Numbered from the stretch's first letter, positions 20,943-31,730 are shown. The stretch: DNA of 64,000 nt from Campanula takesimana (GCA_026119855.1 JAOWBW010000767.1:310001-374000), one strand, 5' to 3'. Made by a program: numbers and translations. Notes: generated by a model not told the origin, from the letters alone.

Positions 20943-21199
20943 CTCCCTCTGTCCCAGAAAGATAGTTCATTTTTTACTTTTTATGGTCAAATTAAGTGAA
21001 CCTTGACCAAGCATTGGTGTCAATCTAATGATCACAATAAAATTTTAAAAATCGTTATTGATAAATCATTTAATGATTTGTCGATTACAATTTTTTCAAT
21101 TTCACTAGAATGAGTAGATCAACATCAGTGTTTGGTCAAAGTTCATTTATATTGACCATAAAAAGTCAATATGAGACTATTTTTTCGAGACAGAGGGAG
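20943..21199. mobile_element. Stowaway-like MITE
   Basis: Left end CTCCCTCTGTCCCAGAAAGA, right end reads back CTCCCTCTGTCTCGAAAAAA. TA flanks it (20941-20942, 21200-21201). Inverted arms continue inside around ATGGTCAA / TTGACCAT. Confidence 0.8.
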
Positions 21200-21239
21200 T
21201 AGTTTTCATGCAATATCGTATTCCAAGTAACGTACAAAG

Positions 21240-21840
21240 AATTAACGCATATTCTTTTAACACAAAATCTTGGGAAAAACGTGTTTTTCCTAACTCTTAG
21301 GATAAACGTGTTTTTTTTAAAAAACGCAGTGACATTTTTGTAAATATGTGGAAGTTCTTTAAAAAAAAACGTGCGGTGGCATTTTTGTAAATAATCGGAA
21401 CTTCTCAACGGTTCTGGATATCAATATAAAACCTTCTGAATATGAGATTGATAGCCAAAACCTTTGAAAGTGATAGTCAGAAGGGTCATTTTTGTAAAAT
21501 TGAAACTTCTCAACGGTTCTGGATATCAATATAAAGCCTTCTGGATATGAGGTTGATAGTCAAAACCTTTGAAAGTGATAGCCAGAAGGGTCATGGATAT
21601 CAATATAAAGCCTTCTGGATATGAGATTGATAACCAGAACATTTGAAAGTGATAGCCAGAAGGTTTTTTCTTAATTTTTTTTAGAGTAACAGAAGTGTTA
21701 ATAGATAGCCAGTGACATTGTGTAGGATGACCAGTTGATGTATTATGAATGTCCAGTGAGTGTGTTGAGGACCGTCAGATGATTTTGAAAAACAAGTTTT
21801 TTCTTAACCACTAGGAAAAACGTGTTTTACAGGAGACCAA
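21240..21840. repeat. Inverted-end repeat containing a minisatellite
   Basis: Left end GGGAAAAACGTGTTTTTCCT and right end AGGAAAAACGTGTTTTACAG are similar around AAACGTGTTTT. The CGCAGTGACATTTTTGTAAA motif near the left end recurs in the element at 55610-56175, so the two may be related. The centre is the tandem repeat at 21401-21667. Confidence 0.4.
21401..21667. repeat. About 105-bp tandem repeat, some 2.5 copies
   Basis: CTTCTCAACGGTTCTGGATA starts at 21401 and again at 21506 (period 105). A third, partial unit begins at GGATATCAATATAAAGCCTT near 21595. Units differ at a few bases. No coding frame runs through it. Confidence 0.8.
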
Positions 21841-22245
21841 CTTTTCTTTTAAAATGTAGACAAGCGTAGCGGACCTCGGGCAAAATTTAATTGGGTACAC
21901 AAATTAAAAAAAAAAAAAAAAATTGAACATGAGACCTCTAAATATTTAACAAGAAGTCTTACGATTACACTACAAGAACTTTTATGTAATAGTACACTGC
22001 CACTCAGTACATAAGCCTTAGGTCTACCTCTGTAGATAAGTGAAAGACAACATTTGTTATGAGACAGTCAATGAGAGTATGAATAAAATGAAAGTTATAT
22101 TTGCACAATTTTAACATTAATTTATGCAAATTTTATGAAACATGAATACATACCATTTAAGAGAGACGTTTAAAAAAATACTAAAACTTTGATGAGATGG
22201 TCTCACGGTGTGAGACGACGCGACCCTCATGAACCCGCCAGCGAG

Positions 22246-22920
22246 CTCGCATTAAGAAAGAAAGCTCCAACAACTTTATAATGAAATATCTTGAGATTTT
22301 GACATAGAAAAATAATATTTGAAAATACTGCTATGTTATTTCAAAGGGCCGAATGAAAGCAGTGGGATGATATAGTTTTAAATTATTTTTGTAAACTCAT
22401 AGTATTGTAACAAAAAAAAAATTAAAGCTAAAATATTCGTCCGCTGAAATGTAACACTTGCTATGAAGAAATGTAACCGTTGAAATCTTTAAAAGTAATT
22501 GTTTTTATTGTAAAATGTAACATCAATTTGAAGAAAATTGATAATAGTTTGATTTTATTTTAAGAAAATGTGAAAAATTATGAAAAAGCAGAAATCATCT
22601 GAACGGGATTAATAATACTTGTGTTGTTAATACGAGTGTTTGGTTAGGTTTATGACTCATTATAATTAAAACTCACTATCTGGATTAAGCACCTTATACC
22701 CTCCTTATTAATCCCATATAGAATGTGGTATTAATAATAACAGTGTGGGGGATAATTGACATCATGGGTTATTTTGTACTCTACTAATAAAAACCAAATT
22801 AGTTCTTGATTTATTTTTTCTTGTTGTGTATTATACTAGTACTACCAAACATACATATTAATATGTTGTCAATATGATCACGAATCTTCTTATTAATAAA
22901 AGGAGTAATAAAACCCTTCG
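22246..22920. other. AT-rich spacer, nothing recognised
   Basis: No ORF, RNA gene or clear repeat ends. GTAACA motifs near 22440-22530 resemble the interior of the TGTAAC-rich elements, and a GGTCTCACGGTGTGAGAC palindrome lies just before (about 22199), so this may be an eroded member. Confidence 0.4.
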
Positions 22921-22927
22921 TAATAAT

Positions 22928-24408
22928 GTGTTAATGGCAATTTAAACCCTAAAGTGATATATCACCCTCCCAAACGGATACTGATATTTATTTTTTGGAC
23001 AGATTAGACCTTGATGTGAAAAATAGTCGTCAGTTAAGGCCTTTTTAACAGAATTCGTTAAAAACTCCATTAAAAAGCATGTGCTTGGCACGTGACCAAT
23101 TGAATTGGGTTGTTTGAAGTTGATGTTTCCTTTAGGAGGTTTAATGGAAATTCTAAACTTAGTAGGGCTGAAAATTAAAATAATATCATCATTTCAAAAA
23201 TAAATATTAAAATTTTAAATAAAACTTTAACAAAAAATAAAAAATTATCATCTATTTTCTTCTATATTTAAAAAAAAAAAGGAAATTAAAATATAATTTC
23301 TTTTTTAATTCACCAAGTTTTGTTATTCAAAAAGGTAGAGAAAATGTAATTTTCTTTTCAAATTAATAGAATTAATTTTTTCTTATAAAAAATATTTTAA
23401 TAATTAAAAAAATCTTATTAAGTCAAAAGTGACATTTAATTATTATCTACAACTCCCACCATCATTTCACAACCACCTTACCACCACCATTCACACCACC
23501 ACCCCACACCACTCACCACTGCATACATAGCACAAATTCACTTCCACAATCATCCACTATTAACAAATTCACCAACACCAAAAACAAAAATCATACATAT
23601 TCACACATTGAATAGTTTCAAATCGAAAAAAAAAAAAAAAAAAAAAAAAACTGAAAAAATGGAAAAGAGACGAGGGGGTGACACTAACTGTTGCTTCAGT
23701 CCCAAACCTAAAAAAGAAAAAGTTAATTTTTCAAAATTTGCTTTCATACATTAATTTCAATTTTGTTGCTTCGAGTTTATCCAGATCTTCATCATCTCAA
23801 TCGTAGTGCAATTGACTAATTCGAATTTGAAATTAATGAATAGGAGGAAGGAAAGGATAAATTAAGGTTTTGTAGAGCTTTTCCATGGCTATTTTGTTTT
23901 ATCAAAACTAAGAGAGAAAGAGAGAGGAGGATGGGAAGGAGAGAAGAAAGGGGGATTAGGTGTGACTACGGGGCCTGGGATGGAGGAGAATAGGTGGGGT
24001 AACAAGAGGAGGGGTGGAACTGGGGCGGAGCTAGGCTGTGTTGTGTTGTGTTGTGCTGAGGTAGAGGAGAGAGAGAGAGTGTGTGTGTGTGTGTGTGTGT
24101 GTGTATGCGTATGGTGTGTGTGTGACGGGAGGAAGAAAAGGGGATATAGATATACTTTTTTTTTTGTTTCATTCCCTTATTTTTAGAATATGTCATTCAT
24201 AACCCCTTCAAATTTAGTAGCAATTAGTCAATCTGTTAATCACGTGCTTGGCACATGTGGATTTAACAAGATTTTTGCCTTTTTCTATCAAAAATGCCTT
24301 AACTGGCGAGTTTTTTACACGTCAAGGTCTGACCTGACGAAAAAAAAAACATCAGAGTTCGTTTGGGAGGGTGGTATATCACTTTAAGGTTTAAATTTTC
24401 ATTAACCC
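22928..24408. mobile_element. 1.5-kb element with about 200-bp terminal inverted repeats
   Basis: The left arm (GTTAATGGCAATTTAAACCC, then AAAGTGATATATCACCCTCC and CAAACG) matches the reverse of the right arm up to GCATGTGCTTGGCACGTG / CACGTGCTTGGCACATG. TAATAAT flanks both sides (22921-22927, 24409-24415), a 7-bp duplication. Inside are a poly-A run (about 23623-23650), CCACCA-rich sequence, GA- and TG-microsatellites, and no convincing ORF. Long TIRs suggest a Mutator-like element without transposase, but the short target duplication leaves this open. Confidence 0.6.
24076..24125. repeat. (GA)n(GT)n microsatellite
   Basis: GAGAGAGAGA followed by about ten GT units, then imperfect TG repeats. 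Confidence 0.9.
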
Positions 24409-24683
24409 TAATAATATTGACTTATCCCTCTCAACTACCAAACGAGACCTTATATCTTAGGTATAAGTTACTCTTATACCTAAGTATGGGAGCGGGTTGT
24501 TTAATAAAATATGAGAACTTTTTATGACTTTCTAAAAAAATGTGAAAATTGTGACAAAAAAAAAATAATACTGCTATATTTTAAGTATAAGACTAATTTT
24601 AGTCTTAAACCTGGTATATGAGCAGACGAATAGGAGTAGACTTGTTTTTGAGCTGCAATAGATTTTCATGGATATTTCAATAT

Positions 24684-24859
24684 GGGCAATGCTATGCGAA
24701 CAAAAGAAGTTTACAAAATGATTGATACAAAATGAGGTGACGATATTTTATTGGTTGCATCAGTTGTGGACCTGGCACACTCTAAACACCAATAAAAATC
24801 ATGACACCTCATTTTGCAAGCCAAATTTTGTGAATTTTTGTCTGACTTTATATTTACCC
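24684..24859. mobile_element. Mutator-like MITE, family 2, degenerate copy
   Basis: Starts GGGCAATGCTATGCGAACAA and ends TTTATATTTACCC, with the shared core GAGGTGACGATATTTTATTGG. The 9-bp flanks TTTCAATAT (24675-24683) and TTTAAATAT (24860-24868) differ at one base. Same family as 26414-26595 and 47273-47456. Confidence 0.7.
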
Positions 24860-24918
24860 TTTAAATATAATATATAATGTGGGTTTCCATGAGTTTTATG
24901 AATGAACCTATAATCCAA

Positions 24919-25103
24919 GAGTTGGTTTTGGGGGAAACTAGTTCCTCCATAAGTTATAAAAAGTCTTGTTTTTTAACCCTTTAACCCTAAGCCTTAAACT
25001 TTAAAAGGCCTAAACCTTAAACCCTAAAACCTAAACTTTAACCCCTATAAAAACAGGACTTTTTATAACTTATGGAGAAACTAGTTTCCCCCAAAATTTT
25101 CTC
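24919..25103. mobile_element. Mutator-like MITE, family 1 (telomere-like core), copy 1
   Basis: Ends GAGTTGGTTTTGGGGGAAAC and, read back, GAGAAAATTTTGGGGGAAAC; the inverted repeat continues through CTAGTT and TATAACTTATGGAG-type sequence. Perfect 9-bp target duplication ATAATCCAA (24910-24918, 25104-25112). The centre holds imperfect CCCTAAA/CCTTAAA units. Confidence 0.9.
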
Positions 25104-25317
25104 ATAATCCAAAGCCATACTTATTAAAAGTATCACGTAAACAAAATTTCATTGATCTGAGAGCTGCATCGAGTCATTGGCATGAAACATTTCCATTCAG
25201 CCTACACAAGACAAAGCCAAGAACTAGTAGGGAAAAAAATAAAAATAAAATTGCTCAAATTAGCAAACAACTGCTTGGATGCATTCCTAAAAAAAGGAAT
25301 AAAATGACATAAACAAA

Positions 25318-26274
25318 TCACTCGTCAAATTCAAGTCCGGAACCTTCAAACTTCAACCGGGCAACTTCATCAATCCGATCCGCCATCTCCGGCGTCAAAT
25401 AATTCTTCCAGTCCCCGACAACCCCACGCCGAAAATAAGCACTATTCGTCACCCCAAACACACAACCCGACCCGTTTTTATTCACCTCCAGCCCTTTCAA
25501 CCTCTCCAAACTACACCTCCACAGCACCTTCTCAATCTCCTCCTCCTTCCCCACCGGAAACGGCCGCCCAAGAAACAAACCCAGTTTCCTCAACTCACCA
25601 TGTGGGTCCCTCTTCATGTCTTCATATTTCAAGAACAATATCTTTCCCGGGTTCTTCTTGCTTTCAATCCAGTACTGCAAAACATGTTCAAAGAACGGCC
25701 CGTATTGTTGAACACCGCTACAGAAACAATCTAAAGCCTTTTCTAGTGGAAATGGGGTTTGATTTGGCCGGAAAATTGCGTTGAAGAAATGCCATAATGA
25801 TATAAATGTGTCTTTTGGGTTTCTTGCAATGTAAGCAATCTTGCAATTTGAAGATTTGATTGAATTGGGGAGGACGGTGAATGGTAAATGGGTGTGGAAC
25901 AATCTTGGAGAAGGCATGGTGTAGAGATCAGGGGTGGGTTTCGTTGAATAAATCGCGGTTTCGATTGTTTGGACATGGAATTGGGGATTATCCTTGATTA
26001 GGATATCTTCTTCGTCTTCTTCTTCGTTGTTGATTGGGTTTTTGAGAATGCACAGAGTGAGAGCTTTGAGCCAAGTGGTGCCGGTTTTAATGGTGGAAGC
26101 GAGGAGAACGTCGTCGTGTTGGGCTTGGAAAGTTGATTGGAAGGTGATGGCGGATTTGGCGAGGCCTGTTTCGAACCAGAAGCCTTCCCAGTTGCAGATT
26201 TCCATGGCGTCCCAGAAGAGTGATTTGGGTAGCTCGTTTGGCAATGGGGGTGTTGACGATCCATTTTCCGCCAT
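25318..26274 (-). CDS. Cytosolic sulfotransferase (SOT), copy 1
   Basis: Intronless, 318 residues, normal for plant soluble sulfotransferases, which move a sulfonate from PAPS to hydroxyl groups of flavonoids, hormones or glucosinolate precursors. The PAPS 5'-phosphosulfate loop reads TIKTGTTWLKAL (about residues 62-73). The catalytic histidine lies in SPRLFHTHLPF (about 122-132). The 3'-phosphate site YIARNPKDTFISLWHF is intact, as are KILFLKYEDMKRDP and the C-terminal PAPS motif RRGVVGDWKNYLT. The usual PK of the first loop is IK here, as in the second copy at 56825-57736. Substrate cannot be read from sequence. The start is the first ATG with the usual polar N-terminal arm. Confidence 0.95.
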   Translation of the reverse strand: MAENGSSTPPLPNELPKSLFWDAMEICNWEGFWFETGLAKSAITFQSTFQAQHDDVLLASTIKTGTTWLKALTLCILKNPINNEEEDEEDILIKDNPQFHVQTIETAIYSTKPTPDLYTMPSPRLFHTHLPFTVLPNSIKSSNCKIAYIARNPKDTFISLWHFFNAIFRPNQTPFPLEKALDCFCSGVQQYGPFFEHVLQYWIESKKNPGKILFLKYEDMKRDPHGELRKLGLFLGRPFPVGKEEEIEKVLWRCSLERLKGLEVNKNGSGCVFGVTNSAYFRRGVVGDWKNYLTPEMADRIDEVARLKFEGSGLEFDE

Positions 26275-26413
26275 TGGAAGATGTTACTATGTTGAATGGA
26301 AATCTTGAAGATTTATGAAGTCTAAAAAGGTTGAAGATTTATTGAGTGTGTTGATTGGTATTGTGAGTGTAAAATTAAAATATGAGAGAGAATGAGTTTG
26401 AGGAATAATAAAT

Positions 26414-26595
26414 GAATAATACTAGGGGCACAAAAAAATCATAAAATCTTGCTCACAAAATCTTAGGTGTAATGATTTTATTGGTGCTTTTAATTAGAGT
26501 GTGGCGGGTCCACTATTGATGCAACCAATAAAATATCGCCACCTCATTTTGTGAGCAAGACTTTGTGACTCTATTTTGTGCCCCTAGCATTGCTC
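26414..26595. mobile_element. Mutator-like MITE, family 2
   Basis: Starts GAATAATACTAGGGGCACAA and its end reads back GAGCAATGCTAGGGGCACAA. Perfect 9-bp target duplication ATAATAAAT (26405-26413, 26596-26604). Core GGTGGCGATATTTTATTGG on the minus strand. Confidence 0.9.
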
Positions 26596-26610
26596 ATAAT
26601 AAATATTATT

Positions 26611-26768
26611 GAGTTGGTTTTGGGGGAAACTAGTTTCTCCATAAGTTATAAAAAATCATGTTTTTTAACCCTTTTAAACCCTAAAAGGCCTAAACCCTAA
26701 ACTTTAACACCTATAAAAACATGACTTTTTATAACTTATGGAGAAACTAGTTTCCCCCAAAAAATTTC
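26611..26768. mobile_element. Mutator-like MITE, family 1, copy 2
   Basis: Starts GAGTTGGTTTTGGGGGAAAC; end reads back GAAATTTTTTGGGGGAAAC. Perfect 9-bp target duplication AATATTATT (26602-26610, 26769-26777), which overlaps the duplication of the neighbouring family 2 MITE. Telomere-like AAACCCTAAA units inside. Confidence 0.9.
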
Positions 26769-26980
26769 AATATTATTTGCTATTTCGAACAATTCACACT
26801 AACCTAAACAGACGAAAGAATAAATAATTTTACACTAACCTGAAGGGAGGTTAGTACTCTATTATGGGACTGGACGAGTTTCATCACTTTCATAAAATTA
26901 TATTTATAAAAAAAATTAATAATAAAACTTAATTATCAAACTCATAACAAGAGTATCAATTTAATAAGACAAAGACTCAA

Positions 26981-27190
26981 GTGAGAACACACATACCCGT
27001 CTCATCCATGAGACGGGTCATTTCAACCCAAAACCTAACCCATGACCCGATCATTGAACCGGCTCCATGACCCAAGGAGCAACCCATGCCACGTGGCAAC
27101 TTCTTATAGGCCCATTTTTTTTTTTTTGCTCCAAGACTCAGGGCGACCCTGCCACGTGGCAGTCTCTCATAGGCGCAATTTTTTTTTAAT

Positions 27191-27222
<32 letters not shown>

Positions 27223-27982
27223 CGGTTTGTTAATGACTGTATACATATAAAGTAACAGTTTGTATACATAAAAGTAATACATATATATAGAAAAGTAACA
27301 GTGATTTTTTAATGTTTTCTTCGTTTGCCAAAAGTAATACTTATTGCAACTAAATGTAACGAACGTGTTACTTATATGTAATAATGTTTATACATAATTG
27401 TAACACTTATGTATAGAAAAAGTAATAATTCAACCATTTACATTTTTAGAGCTAAAAACACTTGATTATTGTTACATGTAAAAGTATTACATTATATATA
27501 GAAATATGTTATAATTTCTTTTATTAAAGTGTTACATTTACTTGTACAAACAATTACATTCATATATATGAGTTGTTACTTTTCAAAAAATTAAATCAAA
27601 ATACACAATATTTTACATTTTTGCAAAAGCATTATTATATTTCAGTATAAATGATAATTACATTTAGATATTGCTTGAGTTACATGTAATTATAGTTAGT
27701 ATTACATTTGAAAAAATGGGTAAAACGAGCTTTTGTTTTTGTAAAACAGGTGTTACGTTTACTTATGAACAATATTACTTTATATGTATTCAGTCATTAC
27801 ATTAAGTTATGGTAACTATTACTTTTGGTCAACGACGGAAAAGGCGAAAAAATAATATAAAAACTAAAAAAAAAAAAAAAAGGGAGCTCTGGGAGGCTGC
27901 CACGTGGCGGGTTCGGCCCATGGGTCATGGGGCGACTCGTCTCATGCATGAGACGGATCCCCTTGTTCTCATGGGAGACCAC
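26981..27982. mobile_element. TIR element with GAGACGGGTCAT ends, copy 1
   Basis: Left part CCGTCTCATCCATGAGACGG ... CCACGTGGCA; the right part read back has CCGTCTCATGCATGAGACG ... GCCACGTGGCA, giving arms of about 130 bp. The interior is AT-rich with dozens of spaced TGTTAC/GTAACA motifs and a long T run (27189-27220). No ORF. A second copy lies at 58672-59492. Confidence 0.7.
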
Positions 27983-28022
27983 CTCATTTAATAATACCTC
28001 ACTTTTTACTTCTAAATACTTA

Positions 28023-28260
28023 CTCTCTCTGGTCCAAAATAACTTTCGCTTTTGGTCAATTAAATGAAACTTTAACCAATAATTTAAATAAAAAATAATA
28101 ATGCTAATAAAAATCTAAAATTTGTTAATGTATTATAATTAATAATACTTTTAACAACAATTGTAAGATTTTTATTAGGATCATTATTTTTAGTTTATAT
28201 TTATTAGTCAAATTTATATCTGTTTGATTAAAAGTGACAGTTATTTTAGATCAGAGGGAG
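28023..28260. mobile_element. Stowaway-like MITE
   Basis: CTCTCTCTGGTCCAAAATAA at left; right end reads back CTCCCTCTGATCTAAAATAA. TA on the left side and GTA after the right end. Same subfamily as the inner MITE at 28448-28845. Confidence 0.75.
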
Positions 28261-28447
28261 TTGTATTTTAATACTCACATTTTCGGTATTAAAAAAATAT
28301 GGTAACATTTTTCAATCAAAAAAAAAAAATGGTACTCCCTCCGTTCCTTATTATTTTTCACTTTAGCCACAATTACACAAAATAAGAAAGCATTTACTAT
28401 CTCTCTATTTTTCAAAGTTGCCCTTTCTCTCACATCTTTAATAGTTA

Positions 28448-28845
28448 CTCCCTCCGGTCCAAAATAACGAGTCCAGATCTCCTGTGTCCCTCTAATCTCA
28501 ACCATTTATGTTGATATTATCCAAGCATGTAAACGGTCCAGATTAAAGGGGCACATGGAGAGGCACATGGAGGGGCACAGGAGATCTGGACTCCAAAATA
28601 ACTATCTCTTTTGTATTTGCACAACTCTTAAGAAATGCAATTATTATCATGACTTAGTGACAACAGTTTCAACTTTACCACTATTAAGTGTGCAATTTTC
28701 TTACATTAATGTCTCACACAAAGATAATTAATAAAATAGAACAAGTTTCAATGCAAGGATAAGAGTGCCATTTAGCTCAAAAGTGATAATTATTTTGGAC
28801 CAAAATTTTGGTCCAAAAGTGACAGTTATATTGGACCGGAGGGAG
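28448..28845. mobile_element. Inner Stowaway-like MITE
   Basis: Left end CTCCCTCCGGTCCAAAATAA; right end read back CTCCCTCCGGTCCAATATAA. TA target duplication (28446-28447, 28846-28847). It is itself interrupted by the MITE at 28469-28593. Confidence 0.88.
28469..28593. mobile_element. Mutator-like MITE, family 3 (125 bp)
   Basis: Perfect 18-bp terminal inverted repeats GAGTCCAGATCTCCTGTG, with a perfect 9-bp target duplication CAAAATAAC (28460-28468, 28594-28602) that lies in the terminal repeat of the inner Stowaway-like MITE. Only one copy is in the window. Confidence 0.92.
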
Positions 28846-29046
28846 TACCATCTTATTAAAAACAAATGGAATATGAAAGGTTCTCTTTAAAAACAAAGAG
28901 TAATTAGGTCTAACTAAAATATAACTATCAAAAGTGACAAATATTTTAGAACAAATTTAGATCTCTAAAGAGACAAATAATAAGGAACGGAGGGAGTAAC
29001 ATTTGAATGGAACGTAAGCAAAGAGTAGTTGACATGAATCAAAATC

Positions 29047-29224
29047 GAGTTGGTTTTGGGGGAAACTAGTTTCTCAATAAGTTATAAAAAATCGTGTTTT
29101 TTAACCTTTCTTAAACCCTAAAAGGCCTAAACCCTAAACCTTAAACCCTAAACTCTAAACATTAACCTCTATAAAAACATGACTTTTTATAACTCAGGAG
29201 AAACTAGTTTAAAAAAAAAAAATC
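29047..29224. mobile_element. Mutator-like MITE, family 1, copy 3
   Basis: Starts GAGTTGGTTTTGGGGGAAAC; the right end is eroded to an A run (CTAGTTTAAAAAAA). The 9-bp duplication ATCAAAATC is perfect (29038-29046, 29225-29233). Several CCTAAAC-type units lie in the centre. Confidence 0.88.
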
Positions 29225-30560
29225 ATCAAAATCTCAGTGGGGGGTTTGCAGTTTCCGACGTGCTGTATAAATTAATTGACACCTTGATTTACGGATTCTG
29301 AGCATCCACACTGCGACACTCACCACTTAACAATTTTGGGATCCAATGATAAATTGGGAATCTCGCTAGCTGACTTTGACTTTAATTAGGGGTTCTACTA
29401 TTTGCACTTTTTAATTTTAAAAAAAATGTGCAGCCTTCAAAAAAAAAAACAAATGTGCAAAAACCTAGAAACTCTAAACTACTACTCTCTCCGTCTCAAA
29501 ATGATTTTCACATTTGACATTTTTTATTGTCCCAAAAAAAATTTCACATTTGTACAACTTAGGCTTAGAAGTGCCCTAACAAAACATGATTAGTGAATCA
29601 AGTGTTCATATCCTTAAAAAAGTTTGAATAGTCAAATGTGAATATCATTTTAGGTGAGAGAAAAATATTTAATGTGTATTATTTTCACTCTAATAATAAA
29701 TTGTTACTCTGTCTATTCTAAATGAATTTTATTTTAAGGATATTTTATTTCAAAATGAATGTTTTCTTTAAATAACTTTGCACGTAATTGTTTTTTTTAA
29801 CTATTTTTTTTATTAATCTCTTAATACTTGCAAAATTAAATGTTTGGAAAGAGAATTACATGATTATATATGTGAATCTCTGTTACTAAATTGTATGCAA
29901 CGTAGAGATTTTCAGTTGTCCTTTAAACTAAATTTTGGACATTTATTGAGGGACAAATGGGGTATTAAAATTAAGTGCGTGAAGTGAAGATTAAGAATGA
30001 ACCGTTGAACCGGGTGAACCGGCAATTTACAGTTCATAGGCGGTTTGACTTTCAAAATTGACGGTTTACACCTTTTAAATTCAAATAATTTTGGAAATTA
30101 ATTACTGTCTATGTGTGTGTGTGTGATATGTCTACCCCTTAATTATAAAATTGTAAACTTGGTTGTCCCCTCAATGTAAATTTGCTTAATATTAATAACA
30201 TTTTAAAAGTACCGTTTCTTTTTCATTTCAAAAATATTTCGGTCACACTCACACCACTTATTTCCTTTAAAATAGGTTATTTAAAACTTCCTTAATATTT
30301 ATGTAATTTAAAATAATTCACAATATATCAAAAATTAAATATATTTTTTTTAAGAAATTGCCTAAATGCTACTCAAAATGTCTTTTTCTAAAACAAATAA
30401 GACGAACCGAATGAACCACTGAACTGTACCGTTAAGTGTTGAACTGTGAACCTTACCGTGAACTGGCGGTTTATAAACCGTGAACCGGGCATGTCTAAAT
30501 ATGATAAATAAAGTAGGAGAGAGAATATATATCCGAAATAAGTGTTATTGATGTAATATA
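29225..30560. other. Intergenic, MITE remnants
   Basis: No gene. It holds a CTCTCCGTCTCAAAATGATT MITE left arm near 29486-29655, the MITE at 29707-29962, and low-complexity AT sequence with (GT)n near 30111-30125. GAACCG-rich sequence near 30000-30060 recurs inverted near 30395-30490 (CGGTTCA / TGAACCG), perhaps the arms of another element. Confidence 0.5.
29707..29962. mobile_element. Stowaway-like MITE, degenerate (AAATGAGTGT subfamily)
   Basis: Left end CTCTGTCTATTCTAAATGAA; right end read back CCCCATTTGTCCCTCAATAA. TA flanks. The body aligns with 2170-2414 (TTAATACTTGCAAAA, GATTATATATGTGAATC). Confidence 0.65.
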
Positions 30561-30801
30561 CTCCCTCCGTTTCTGGTAAGTTGCAACAATTTGCCATTTT
30601 GGGCATTCCACTTAAGTTGCAACAATGCCAAATAAGGAAACTCTTTATTACTTTTATTATCCTCCACTCATTCTCTCTCTTCCCCCCAACCACTCATTAT
30701 TCTCCACTCATTCTCTCTCTTCCTCCCAACCACTCATTATTCTTCTTTCTTAAATTTTGTGCTTCCCCTTCCATGTTGTAACTTATCCGGAACGGAGGGA
30801 G
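30561..30801. mobile_element. Stowaway-like MITE
   Basis: Left CTCCCTCCGTTTCTGGTAAG; right read back CTCCCTCCGTTCCGGATAAG, both followed by TTGCAAC/TTACAAC. TA flanks (30559-30560, 30802-30803). Contains an inner duplicated CCACTCATTCTCTCTCTTCC. Confidence 0.85.
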
Positions 30802-31465
30802 TAAATGTTATTGATGTATTTAATGAAAAAACATGTTTTTTGTTAGAATTTTAACGTAACTGCCACTTTTCATCAAAAAGTTAACGGAAACTGTTGTTTT
30901 CCTTTAGAAACTTAACATATTCAAACGTTTTGTTAAATAGTTAAACCGACTGGCAATTTCTAACTGATTTTCAATTTTAAACTTAATGGATGTGACTTTT
31001 CAAGCCTTGTTTCAATGGATGTGTCTCCCAAGAAGAGACATTATGATCCATATAAATTTAGGAAGAATCTGGCCAACAAATTAATGAAAATAATAAGTTA
31101 AATTTTCAATTCAAAATAGGTCATTTATATACAACATTTAAGTGAATAAAATATAAGTATATCAAATTAGGGGAACAATAATTTGCATCATATTACCACT
31201 CTTTATGATATTCTCTCTATCTCACAATAAATATTGCACCTTATTTTGTGGCCAATATGATTAAACTAACATTTTATGAAATTTTATATAATTTTAATAA
31301 TAGTTGGTAATATTGTTTCTATTAACGTACTAGTATTCATTTTTAGAATATTATTAAAATGATTATATTTTCATTTTTTTTTTTGTTAAAATTGAATTAA
31401 AGTAATAAAAATAAAAGTACAATGTTTATTTGGACTGAAAGAAGTACTAATTAATAAAAACAATA

Positions 31466-31730
31466 CTCCCTCCGTCCCAACATACATGCAGTTTTAGGAT
31501 AAATATTTTGTCTCAAAATATTTGTAGTTTTGCACTTTTCCATAAAACATTGACACACTTTGCATAAACTGCCCCCATTTATGATAGGTAGTTGTCACTG
31601 TAAAATTATTTAATTGCTTTGTATTTAAAATATTCAAAGGGTAAATTAGTTTGTTTAGTATGTATTAATTGCTTTCTTAATATTTTGTGTGCAAAGTGCT
31701 AGAACTACAAGTATTTTGGGACGGAGTGAG
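31466..31730. mobile_element. Stowaway-like MITE
   Basis: Left CTCCCTCCGTCCCAACATAC; right read back CTCACTCCGTCCCAAAATAC. TA flanks. A separate right end (GTGGGACGGAGGGAGTA, near 31957-31973) belongs to an adjoining truncated copy. Confidence 0.8.

Larger units (their letters stand above)
28335..28996. mobile_element. Outer Stowaway-like MITE of a three-level nest
   Basis: Left end CTCCCTCCGTTCCTTATTAT and right end read back CTCCCTCCGTTCCTTATTAT agree over 20 bases, with TA at both sides (28333-28334, 28997-28998). Its middle is interrupted by the MITE at 28448-28845. Confidence 0.88.

Noticed and set aside
24966..25040. CCCTAAA-like repeats as a true interstitial telomere or centromere-proximal satellite
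   Set aside because: The units are imperfect and confined to the core of a MITE with 9-bp TSDs, repeated at two other sites.
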